The position numbers and the translations under genes are program-made. Below are positions 1-9,998 of a stretch of 64,000 bases of DNA, piece after piece (the stretch's first letter is position 1; each line of letters starts with the position of its first letter). The notes under the pieces are model-generated. The model had not been told where the DNA came from and made no database searches. It saw nothing but the letters and a program-made list of their open reading frames with translations. Origin of the DNA: Desmodesmus armatus (taxonomy: Eukaryota; Chlorophyta; Chlorophyceae; Sphaeropleales; Scenedesmaceae); contig VIIQ02000235.1 of assembly GCA_007449985.2 (NCBI GenBank), forward strand, positions 1 through 64,000, read 5' to 3'.

Positions 1-194
1 TGAATACCACCACAGACACACTGCTTTGTTTGCCAGACCACCTGACATAGGGGCGCACCAATGCCTAGAGCCATCTGATGTCAACAGGCATGGCCATACT
101 GGCTCTTAGTCCCAAAAGTTGTCTCTACCACAACTTGAAGTGACACTATTTCTGTATGCTGTTGACGCTGCTGTAGCTTGTCATTGCAGCAACA

Positions 195-222
195 TCACTA
201 CAGTTACAGTTACAGTTACAGT
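195..222 (-). terminator. (TAACTG)n run with repeated UGUAA poly(A)-type motifs
   Basis: A hexanucleotide repeat reads as repeated TGTAAC on the minus strand. It lies about 150 bases beyond the stop codon of the minus-strand ankyrin gene. UGUAA is the usual polyadenylation signal of chlorophyte algae, so several overlapping copies could act as the 3' end signal of that gene. The repeat is seen directly; its function is inferred. Confidence 0.4.
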
Positions 223-224
223 AA

Positions 225-270
225 TTGGCTCAGCAAAAGCTGAGCAACCCACAGGGAGCCAGAGGCTCAT
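225..270. repeat. Dispersed repeat, copy 1 (second copy at 51026-51070)
   Basis: The segment contains GGCTCAGCAAAAGCTGAGC, a short inverted repeat, followed by a stretch ending in GGGAGCCAGAGG. A nearly identical segment occurs about 51 kb away, inside an intron of the large solenoid gene. Two copies this similar suggest a dispersed element, possibly a MITE remnant. No coding capacity is visible. Confidence 0.5.
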
Positions 271-367
271 GGGGAACTCACTACAAATGTGACACCCTGT
301 CTACAGCAGCACTGCACACACGCCGCTGTGATCACTCATGAGTCACGGAGACCAAAGGTTCTTGAGG

Positions 368-488
368 TCAGGTTGACCTCACCAGCCTCCAACCCGTCCT
401 TGCTGCGCGCTTGTTTTGCCTTCCTGCTGACGCTTGAAACCAGCTATCGGTTGTCTCTTCAGCTGAGTTCGATGCTGCGGGCAATGCC

Positions 489-522
<34 letters not shown>

Positions 523-1698
523 CTGTGTCCTGAGCAAGGGGTGCCACAGCTGCTGCAGCTGCAACCGCAGCAGATGCGGCAGCATTGGCTGCTGCTGCCA
601 CGGCTGGTTCACCCGCTTCCTCACCCAACACTTGCTGTGCAGCCTGCACTGCAGCAGCGACCGCAGCTGCAGTGATGTCCCCTGCCGCTGCCTGCAACTG
701 CTGGTGTGTTGCTGCAGCGGCAATCAGCAGCTGCTGCAGCTGCTGTGGCCAGCTCACTCTCAGCTCTTGCACTGTGTCCTCATCATCTTGCCACTGCTTC
801 AGTATGGTGGCTGCCATAGTCTGCCAGCCTTGTCGACGGCCCTGACACTGCTCTGCTGCCCTGCACATACATGCAGCAGCTGCATGTACATCCCGCTGTT
901 TCAGCTCCTTCAGCACTAGGAATGCTGTTTCCGCTTGGCCATCTGCGGATAGGCCACGGCGTGATGCTTCTCTAACAGCTGCCTCAAAGGCCTTTGCCAT
1001 AACCTCAGTTGAAAGGTCTGGAGCTGACAAAATCAGCTGCACCATCTCCTCATGGCCCCTGACTGCTGCACAATGCAGGGCTGTGTGGTCACCAATGGTT
1101 GAGGCATTCACGTTTGCGCCTGCATCCAGCAGCAGCTGCACCACACCTGCCACTTCACTGCATGCCGCGTAATGCAGGGCTGTCCAAGCATCTGCATTAG
1201 CAGCATCCACTGCTGTGTGTGCTGCCAGCAGCAAATCCACTGCTGCTGCATTCCCTCTGTATGCTGCCTTGTGCAAGGCTGTCTCTCCCTTCGCATCGGC
1301 AGTATTTACTGCTGCCTTGGTCCCCAGCAGCAGTCGCAGCACGGATGTGTCATACCGCAACACTGCCTTGTGGAGGGCTGTTTCTCCGCGTGCATCAGCA
1401 GCATCCACTGCTGCTTGTGCTGACAGCAGCAATGTCACTACTGCTGCCTTCCCTCTGCATGCTGCCTTGTGCAAGGCTGTCTCCCCCTTCGCATCGGCAG
1501 CGTTCACTGCTGCCTGCGCACCCAGCAGCAGTTGCACGACTGATGTTCGGCCGCTTGTGCTGCCTTATGGAGAGCTGTGCAGCCCTGCTCGTCTGCAGCA
1601 TCCACCGCTGCTCCTGCCAGCAAAAGTTCCTGCATTGCTGTTGCATCACCAGCCTCTGCTGCGCTTCGAAGCGTCTCTTGCATTGCAGAATCCGCCAT
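368..1698 (-). CDS. Ankyrin-repeat protein (one frame break near 1544)
   Basis: The protein probably starts at the ATG at 1696-1698 (MADSAMQETLRSAAEAGDA). It contains about six ankyrin repeats of the form 'G-TALHKAA--G---VV-LLL-A-AAV-AAD', which normally make a protein-protein interaction scaffold. After the repeats comes an Ala/Gln-rich tail of roughly 200 residues encoded by CAG-like triplets, ending with TGA at 368-370. Between the first repeat (ALHKAAQAAEH) and its continuation (SVVQLLLGAQ) the frame shifts by one base near 1544. No GT-AG intron fits there, so it is either a missing base in the sequence or a real lesion. Partner and pathway are unknown. A family call beyond 'ankyrin repeat' is not possible. 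Confidence 0.8.
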
Positions 1699-2169
1699 TG
1701 TAGATGGGCTTGCGTAAACTGCAGGTTTTGATAAGGAGATGGCGTTTATGGGAGCGGGCCCGCGCCTCGTACGATCGAACACGGGCATGCATCTGCCTGA
1801 TGCAAACCATGTGCATTGGGCGATACGATGACAAACGACTGACATAACTGAGTTCAATGTACGACAATAGCGGTGGTTTGACGCGGCTCAGACTTTGAAA
1901 GAAGGGACGCATACATCGTTGGCGCCAGAAGCTGGTCGTGGTCATACCTTGGGCGCCTGGGTGAAACTTGCGAGGCTATTGTAAAAAGCTTTCTTTCAGC
2001 TCCTGTTAGCAGCATGGTCTCAGACATGAGACGTCTGCAAACTTCATCCATCATGACACAAATACAAACAACCCGTGGAGGAGAGCTCTCCTGGCATACA
2101 GCTGCTGCTACTGGCCGCCTTCCGCATCACCCAGATCTGCCACCAAATCCTGCAGGAACTGCTCAGCAT
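1699..2169. other. Intergenic, no gene seen
   Basis: This lies between the start of the ankyrin gene and the 3' end of the C1D gene. It should hold the ankyrin promoter and the C1D 3' UTR. I see no convincing exon, repeat or hairpin in it. Confidence 0.5.
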
Positions 2170-3799
2170 TCACACCAGCTGCTTTGCTGCGTACTTGCCT
2201 CTGCTGCCTGCCGCTGCTTTGTGACCCGGCCCCTGCCCCCTGCCCTGCAGTTTGACCCTCTTGTGACTTTGCTTGTTTCGTGCTGGGCCATCCTGTCCTG
2301 CTGCTGCTGCTGCCGGTGCTGCCTGGCGCTTGCTGCGGCTTCGCAACGCTGCTTTCTGCTCTGGTGTCAAGTCGGGTATGGCAGCATCGATAAACCTGCA
2401 GCGGCAGCAGCGGAACAGAGTGGCAGTAGCAGCCGATTACGATATCTGTGTAAAGGCATTGGGAGCGGGAAAAGTGTCTGGCCGAGGCCTACCCTGCCTT
2501 TCTCCAGCACCGCGATACTGCTTGCACATAACAGATCACCCCGGCACCCGCCCGTTCTTGACCAAGGCCCCACTGCATGGTAGGTGCCGTCTATCAATAT
2601 CTTCTACCCAAATCATGATTTTGTGAGGAGCCATCCTCAGCACACATGGCAGTCTGCAGTGCTTGCTGCTACACTGCTAGGGTGGTGAAAGGACAGTGAA
2701 GCCTATCATTGCAAATGCCCTCACCTGTTTGCTGCGTCAATGTTGAGTGATGTGCCTGGTTTGGTGCGTGCCAGGTCGTCTGCAGTGACAGCTTGCTGCA
2801 CCTTTGCCTCGTACTTGGCTAGACGCTCCTGCAGCAGCAGGAGGGGGGGGGTGGTTGGTGTGTGTATGTGTGTTGAGCACGTAGAATACATGTGTAGCTA
2901 GCGTGTGTGTGTGTGTGGGGGGGGGGGGGGGGCAGGGGGGCACTGAGAGGGTTAGTGTTAGCAGTAGTGTTGAGTTGTGGCAGTGTGTCTGTCATGCTGT
3001 CACATTGCAAATGCAAGCACAAGAGCAAGCACTGGGTCCATAGGCCACACTGCGGGTGCAGCCCCTGAAGAGAGCCAACACACGAACTGATGCACAATAC
3101 TTCAAGATACAAGTACAATGTCCCAACACAGTCACTCACCACCTCTTTTTGTATTGGATGTGTTTCCAGCTTTGCTGCATCCAGCTGTCTGTTCAAGGTG
3201 TACAACACCACTGCTGCTTGGGCTAGGGCCAGGTGGGTCTTCAGCCGCTCAAGAGGGGTCAACTGCAAATGACAGGGCAGTGGCAGGGGATGTGGTGTTG
3301 TGTTGTGAGACAGCGCTTCAGCATTCAATGTAGTGCAACTACAAACAGCTATAACGGCGCAGCTGTGCAAAAGATGAGGCGCCTGATACATATCATGAGT
3401 GGGTTGCGGTCATGCGTCTGAAGGGCTATGCTGCTGGCCGCCAATTGCGGCCGATGCGACAACAATTGGGCTAGCTTTGCCAATTGGGTGTGTGGAAGAC
3501 ATATTTATGACCAGCTTTGCAGGTACTCTAAGTTGTGATTACGATTGCAAGCTAAGTGTCTCTGCTCAGCTCATAGCAAGGGTCACCATGCAGCTTGCTG
3601 ACAGAGGCAGCAACACACCATCCTAGTCGAACTATGTTGGCATGCCTGATAGACTGCTTGCATGTGACTTGCATGTTCATAGTATGCTAGCTACAAAAGT
3701 AATCCCTGTGCTAACACACACTGATACTGAATGTTCATTCTCTATCCAACTGATGTGGGAATTATTACCTGGGAATTATTACCTCTCACCATCTGCACA

Positions 3800-3830
<31 letters not shown>

Positions 3831-4230
3831 TGGGGCCCACCAGGCACAAGACTCGAGCGGCCTGGCAGCTTGGCCGTGCTCACAATGCACTCAACCACAT
3901 GCTGGTGGAAAGCATCGTGAGCACAGCCTCGTTACCAGGCCACTAGAGTCTTGGTAGGTGTACACGGCATGGTGCTGGGGGTGAGCGGGCCACTCAAACC
4001 CACTATTGCCCCCCCACCCCCCCCCCCCCCCCCGCGCCCCCTCACCTCCACCGCCAGGAGCACCTCTCCCAAGACTCCAGCACCCTGGCAGCTTGGCCGT
4101 GCTCACAATGCACTCAACCACATGCTGGTGGAAAGCATCGTGAGCACAGCCTCGTTACCAGGCCACTAGAGTCTTGGTAGGTGTACACGGCATGGTGCTG
4201 GGGGTGAGCGGGCCACTCAAAAACCACTAT

Positions 4231-4261
<31 letters not shown>

Positions 4262-7253
4262 GCCCCCTCACCTCCACCGCCAGGAGCACCTCTCCCAAGA
4301 CTCCAGCACCCTGGCAGCTAGGCCGTGCTCACAATGCACTCAACCACATGCTGGTGGAAAGCATCGTGAGCACAGCCTCGTTACCACTGGCAGGCCACTA
4401 GAGTCTTGGTACAGGTGCATGGCAAGGTACTGGGGGAGAGCGGGCCACTCAAAACCCACTGTTTACCCCCCCCCCCCCCCCCCCCCCACACACACACACC
4501 CCACCCCACCCACCCACCCACACACCAACGGCCAAGCCAACCAGGGGTAAGGTGGCTTGGGTCATTGGTGGGCAAGCCAGGAATTGAGCTGCGCGTGTGA
4601 ATTGAGCTCCCTAGCTTGTGCGGAATGTTAGTGACAGGGAGGGGACGCACAACCTGTAGAACTGTTACCAACTTTGCCAGTGTTGCATTTCTGGCAGCAG
4701 TTACTGCTGCCAAAGCTTGCAGGTCTTGACGGTCAAAAGCTGCAAGCTCTGTTTTCAAGACTGCCACAGCTGCACTCTCAGAGCCAGGGAAAGTTTTCAC
4801 CTCTCCTGACATTTTCAGAATACATCCACTATTTACACCAACACACACTAGAGTTACACACATACCACCACAGCAATCAGAGGTTATCTGATGCCCCCTC
4901 CTCCCCCACCTCCCCTCTCCCCCCCCCCCCCCCCCACACACACACAGCCATGTAGCGTCCGGGAAGCTTGGCAGCGCTGACAATAGCCGGCGATACACAC
5001 AACACACTGACGGTGCGGATCAGTGACGACCCGCCCTGATCCAGCAAATTGTGACTGATCCATCCCACCAGTGTGTTGAGTGTATTGCCGGCTACTGTCA
5101 GCACAGCCTAGCCACTGGGCACCAAAGTCTTGGTGTGCAACACCGGTCAGGGCTTTGATCAAGCGCAACGATCCGCCCTACCAGTGTGTAAGTGTAATGC
5201 CAGCTACTGTCAGCACAGCTTAACTACCGCGCACTAAAAGTCAGCAGCTGTCTCCTTGGGTCCTGCCTTCAGGAAGGGCTGCAGCTTAGGGGAGGCAGGG
5301 GGGCACCCCAGAGCTGTTTACAGACGCAAACTCGACCCCAAACACACATCTGACTTGCAAGTGTCACTCCCATGATCACCTGAGCAGCGAACTCTTTAGG
5401 TCCCGCTCCCAGGAATGGCGGCAGGCTGTTGTTGTTTGTGGTGGTGGTGCTGCTGATGATCGTGGGGGTGCGTGTGGGGTGTGGGTGTGTGTGGGGGGGG
5501 GGGGGGGGGGGGGGAAAGCACCCCCCAGCCCTGTGCTACATACACTCGCACACTCGACCCTGAAACACACGCTTCAATTCAAAGGTCACTCCCGAGCTTC
5601 ACGAGGTCTACGCCCCACTTGGTCTGTCAGAGTGTTGGGGGGGGCTGCGCCCCCCCCCCAAGCCCCCCGCTTTGTCCTGGGGGGCTGCGCCCCCCCAGAC
5701 CCCCCCGCCACTTCTCTATGTCACTTTCACCAGGTTGGGCTCTTCTGGGTGCAGTGTCCTGCCTGGCTGTGGTGGGTGTCTCCTTTCGGGAACATGTGTT
5801 GGCCAGTACCACGTGCCGGGCAGCCACAGGATGCAGCATCCCAATAGTGCTGCTGACGGTGCACAGTTGTTGCAGCAGATGTAGCTGGTCAGCCATACAG
5901 CACGCGACCCCAGGTCAGCTACGTCAAACCCTCTGCCTCCGCAATCTGCGACAACTTGACATTGACAAGGCATGCCCTGTCACTAGGAAAGGAGTAGTCA
6001 TTGTCACTGGCACAAAAAGCTGACCAGCGGGCCAGCTACGTGTCCCACCCACCGGGGCGGGCATGAGCAACAGGCTCTATACAGCACGCCGGCTACTTGC
6101 AGCTGCATATGGCTACCCTAAGCTGTACCTTAGGGTTTAGGCATAGCTGCTCACAGAACTGGCTACAAGCTACAGGATGCGGGGCTGCTGCCTGGGGGCA
6201 TGTGTGGCCAGCTACTTGGAGCTGGCTACATCTGTGTGTAGCTGGCTACATGCCAGGCAGTGGTGCCTGCTGGCAGCACAGCTACGTGTAGCTACACCCA
6301 GCTACAAACTGCAGCACGCAAGGGCTTTGGCTACTATAGCCAGCTAAAACCTACAGCTGTGCAAAGCTATACGTGTCGTGCCCAAACCACATCAGTTCAC
6401 TGAAGCATGCTAAGCTGCAGACGGAAGCAATTGTGCAAGATGGTCTGCAGATGCATCACCAGTTGTTGGGTCCAGGACATCAGTGTGTGCAATAAGATGA
6501 CTTTCGGGAGACCAGGCTGGGGCATGTTGCTTGCTGTAAAACAAGAAGCAACATGTTTGGGGCTGTAGCATGTAGCTGGCGTTTAAGAGCACAGCAACAG
6601 CTACAGGATGTACCGATCACAACACGTAGTGCACGGTGTATGCCGTGGTTGGCGACGCAAAACTGCGGAAACGTGCATTACACCGTGCATTAGTGTTCTT
6701 GCAGAAGCGCAGCAGTTGATGTGCTGCACACGCCAAGCTGGCTACTGCTGTTGCAGGTGGTCACCTGGGGTATGGAGGGTGGTGGTGCTGCGAAGCAGAC
6801 AAGACCGTGTTCCACCTATGTACACTGACATAAAGACATTAGCACAGTGGCAGCTGCAGCCGAGCAGTGAAAAAAAACTCATTATAGAACGGTGTCAGTG
6901 GGGCACCCAAGATCACCTGCGCAGCGATCTCCTTGGGTCCCGCTTCCAGGAATGGCTGCAGGTGCTCGTCAACATCTTCCAAAGCCGACTGCAGCAAGGT
7001 TTGCAGCAGATGCACACTGGCTGAGCCAGTGCAGTTACCATACACACAAGCACGAGCATAGTGGGCATGTCCCCGCCATCAGCCACCTCTGCAATAGATG
7101 GCTTAGCACAGCAGCTGGGCGCACTATTCGGATCGGACGCCTGCTGTGCAGCCTACTGATGGTGTCCAGAGGCCTGCAGGGATGATGTGCTTTGGGAGGC
7201 GTGCTTACCTGTATCTGAGATAGCTGCTGCATAACCTCCTCAGGCACATCCAT
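2170..7253 (-). CDS. C1D: C1D / Rrp47 (Lrp1) family nuclear exosome cofactor
   Basis: Five exons join in phase: 7253-7209, 6988-6917, 3262-3140, 2828-2725 and 2395-2170, giving 189 residues, close to the usual C1D size. Exons 1-2 encode the N-terminal helix (VPEEVMQQLSQIQ, then DVDEHLQPFLEAGPKE). Exon 3 begins LTPLERLKTHLALAQ and contains ETHPIQKEVE, the 'HP-K-EL-R' helix of the Sas10/Utp3/C1D domain. Exon 4 ends TSLNIDAANRF, the family's 'N--AA-RF(I)' signature, and exon 5 has DLTPEQKAALRSRSKR followed by a basic tail. In the family, C1D/Rrp47 pairs with the exosome nuclease Rrp6 in the nucleus for 3' processing of rRNA and snoRNA. Intron 2 (3263-6916) is unusually long and repeat-filled. 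A second open frame near the 3' end (NAEQFLQDLVADLGD) suggests an alternative tail. Confidence 0.87.
3835..4440 (-). repeat. About 220-bp tandem repeat inside C1D intron 2
   Basis: Three near-identical units each contain the same roughly 140 bases, ending in a long run of C on the plus strand. Read on the minus strand, each unit starts with a short open stretch (VVECIVSTAKLPG) and then runs into a donor-like GTGAGGGGG and poly-G. More diverged relatives lie near 4975 (IVSAAKLPGRYMAV), 5090 and 5205. The array looks like repeated copies of one exon edge plus its 5' splice site, although no functional copy of that exon is identifiable. Confidence 0.7.
4669..4812 (-). other. Short open reading stretch in C1D intron 2
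   Basis: An ATG-led, Ala-rich, helix-like stretch begins MSGEVKTFPGSESAAV and ends before a possible donor. In phase it could precede C1D exon 3 and give an alternative N-terminus. The better N-terminus is supplied by exons 1-2, which match the family. It is kept as a possible alternative first exon or a chance open stretch. Confidence 0.25.
5230..5440 (-). repeat. Two decayed copies of C1D exon 2
   Basis: The minus strand at 5440-5382 reads SLPPFLGAGPKEFAAQ and keeps the exon 2 donor (CAG/GTGATC). At 5286-5236 it reads LQPFLKAGPKETAADF followed by a stop, and the donor is lost. Both match exon 2 (HLQPFLEAGPKEIAAQ). The nearest AG before copy 2 gives the wrong phase, and copy 3 would terminate translation, so these are most simply relic exon duplications. 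Confidence 0.8.
5634..5712. repeat. Two GC-rich palindromes (GGGGGGCTGCGCCCCCC type)
   Basis: Two copies of a G-run/CTGCG/C-run palindrome sit about 40 bases apart in C1D intron 2. Each can fold into a compact stem-loop. No function is evident. Confidence 0.6.
6020..6610. repeat. Cluster of degenerate AGCTGGCTAC motifs
   Basis: Short variants of (A/T)GCTGGCTAC and its complement GTAGCCAGCT recur more than ten times in C1D intron 2. Because the motif is nearly self-complementary, many local hairpins are possible. This is a degenerate low-complexity tract with no visible coding role. Confidence 0.5.
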
Positions 7254-7636
7254 TATGCTTTGGTGTTGTTGAAGCAGCACTGGCAGCAGCAGTAGCAGCG
7301 GTCACTGTAGCAGGGTGGTTACTATCCGTCAGACGGCGAGAGCGTGTTTGAGAATATGTGAAAGCAGTGCTATCGGCAGGATTCTAAAGTGTCCGAGCAC
7401 ACCTCGCAAGCCGTTTGACTAAACATTGTTTAACAAGGTAACAACCCACGCCAAAACAAGCTCAAACATGTTTGTTGAATCATCTTGGATCGCTTAGTTG
7501 CTCGTGGGCCGCGTCTGTCTTCGTTTTGGCCAACCTGCTCAGCTGTTGATCTGTTTCGGCACTGCTGCTGCTGTTCCCCCAAACACCAAACCACTAAGCT
7601 CAATAGTCTCCTTTCCTGCATACAACAACAAACACC
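7254..7636. promoter_or_regulatory. Shared divergent promoter region, C1D / epimerase-like gene
   Basis: These 383 bases separate the ATG of C1D (minus) from the ATG of the epimerase-like gene (plus). Both promoters and 5' UTRs must lie here or overlap it. No clear TATA box is visible. The bidirectional arrangement is inferred from the gene models. Confidence 0.55.
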
Positions 7637-9961
7637 ATGCAGCCAACGGGCTGCTTGCTGCAGCAGCCAGCTGGAGTCTCAGCTGTCAGCCACCTGCTGC
7701 CACGACAGCACATCCCCTCTCTGTATCCACACAGAAGAAGCTGCGGTAAGTTCGAACGATCACCAACACATCGTGGTTGCGTAACAAACCGTTCGGAGGC
7801 TCACATAAGGTCGTGTTGCTGTTGCAGGCATCCCATGTGCAGGCATCAGCCAAAGAAGCAGCAGCAGTTGCAACAGCAGCAGACAGCAACCCCTGCGTGG
7901 CGACAGCTGTTGGCCTCTACCAGGGTCTAGCAGACTCGTCAAGCAGCAGCAGCAGCAGCAGCAGCACTGGCTGAAGCCACAACAGCAGCAGCAGCGGCAA
8001 CAGCACGTGATAGCCCGTGCTGCTGTGGAGGTGTGGCCCACCTTGGACAAACGCAGCAGCAGCAAGTAAGTTCTCAAACAGCAGATAGGAATGGGCGGGG
8101 GTTGTTGTGTATCATGCTGGAACGGCACGTGTGCAAAGTCTGCCTGATGCTCTAACACGGCGTCATAGTGTGCACATTGTTGAGTAGCACGGCTATGCAG
8201 CAGTATGTTTGAGGGCTGTTGAGTGCAAGTCAGTAATGTGGCTCTGTTGACCTTTGGCAGCAAACGCCAAGGGATGGGAGTGGTTGAGGGGCTGGTGGCA
8301 TCGACTAAGGCCAGCCTGCTGTGGTTGTACAGTGTCTGCAGCCTGCAAGTTTAGCCGAAACATGCAGTGCCTAATGCTGTGTGCTGTTGCTGTTGCTGTT
8401 GTATTCTTGCCCCCCCCCCGCCCTTTCCTGCCATCCTCAGGTATGTGAACAGCTTGAATGAGGAGCATGGTGTTCCAGGTTTCTTTGAGTTCTACCAGTC
8501 CGTCAGTGGGCAGCCGGTGCTGTACATCATGCACCCACGGGGTCACACGCTGGAGGTGCAGCTGCAGGGGGCAACAGTCACACGGTGGGTATTGTTTGGG
8601 GGGGGGGGGGTGAGGGAGGGGGGGGGGAGAGGGGGGCATGTGAAGCAGGGGCTTGCACTGCAGGTGCAGCTGCAGGCAGCAACAGCCATAGGGGGGGCGG
8701 TTTGGGAAGAGAGGCCGGGTGGGATTGGGGGTTATGATGGAAGAGGGGGGGGGGGGGGGGGGGGGGGGGAGACAGGCCCATGCTGTTCAGACGCGCCCCA
8801 AGGGAGCTAAAGGTGCAGCTGCAGGGCGCTACAGTCACACGGTGGTGGTGTTCAGTTGTGGTTGGGGTGGGAGGGGCCGAGTGTGAGGGAGGCAAAGGGA
8901 AGATGTACACAGCGGTTGCAGCTGCAGGGGGCAACAGTCGTGCACTGGGCGGGGTTGTGTGAGTGATTTGCAGTCATAGGCAGTGAAAACATGATGGGTG
9001 CACAGCCATGTTATGAGATGTGCATTGGCAGGCTGACTGTGCAAGTATGTTTGAAGCAACGTGCAAGTCAGAGCACGACTTGAACCCACTTAATTCAGGG
9101 TGGACCATTGGAGGCGCCCACCTGACCGAGTGCCAATTCACCCCTAGCCAGAGGTACGCCACCGGAGTCAGGGGGTCGTCTGCATAGTGGCTCCCTTGTT
9201 GCTGCAATTGCTACAATGACTCACACTGTGTTGCTTTGTTGTGTGTGGGATGCTTCTTGCCGGTGTGCCTACAGGTGGCTGAAGCCTGATGGAGAGGACC
9301 TGCTGCATGTCAGGTCTGATGCACAGCAGGAGCCGGGGCAACCCATCAAGTGAGCAAGGCAGAGGGCGCCGGGGGGTGCAGATGGGGCATGTGCAAAGCC
9401 GGGATGGTGGGCGGGGTGGGGGTGGGGGTGGGGGAATATGGCTCATGAGAGGTATGATGCAGTACAGGAGCCAGGGCAACCCATCAGTTGAGCAAAGCGG
9501 GGAGGGGGGGGGGGAGAGGGGCAGGGGGAGGGGTGTTGCAGATGGGGCATATGCAGACGGGGCGGGGCAGATGGTGCATGTCAGGCCTGATGCACAGCAG
9601 GAGCCAGGGCAACCAATCAAGTTTGCAGGGGGGTGCAGATGGGACATGTGCAAAGCGGGGAGGGTGGGTGAAGGTGGGGGTGGGGTGGGGGGGGGGGGGA
9701 TATCAGGCCTGATGCACAGCAAGAGCCAGGGCAACCATTCAAGTGAGCAGGGGGGGGGGTGCAGATGGGACATGTGCCAAGCGAGGGGAGGGGTGTGTGT
9801 GTTTGGGGGGGGGGGGGGGGGGGGGCGTGTCAAGTCCGATGCTTAGCAGGAGCCGGGGCAGCCCATAAAAATGAGTAAAGCAGGGGAGGAGCTAGATGGG
9901 GCAGGGGCCATGTAAAAAGCGCGCGCGCACGGGGGGGGGGGGGGGGGGGGGGGCTTGTTTG

Positions 9962-9998
<37 letters not shown>

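Noticed and set aside
4381..5007. A separate 200-residue minus-strand gene spanning the C1D intron repeats
   Set aside because: Most of it translates poly-C/poly-G and CA repeats. Only the 4669-4812 part looks protein-like.
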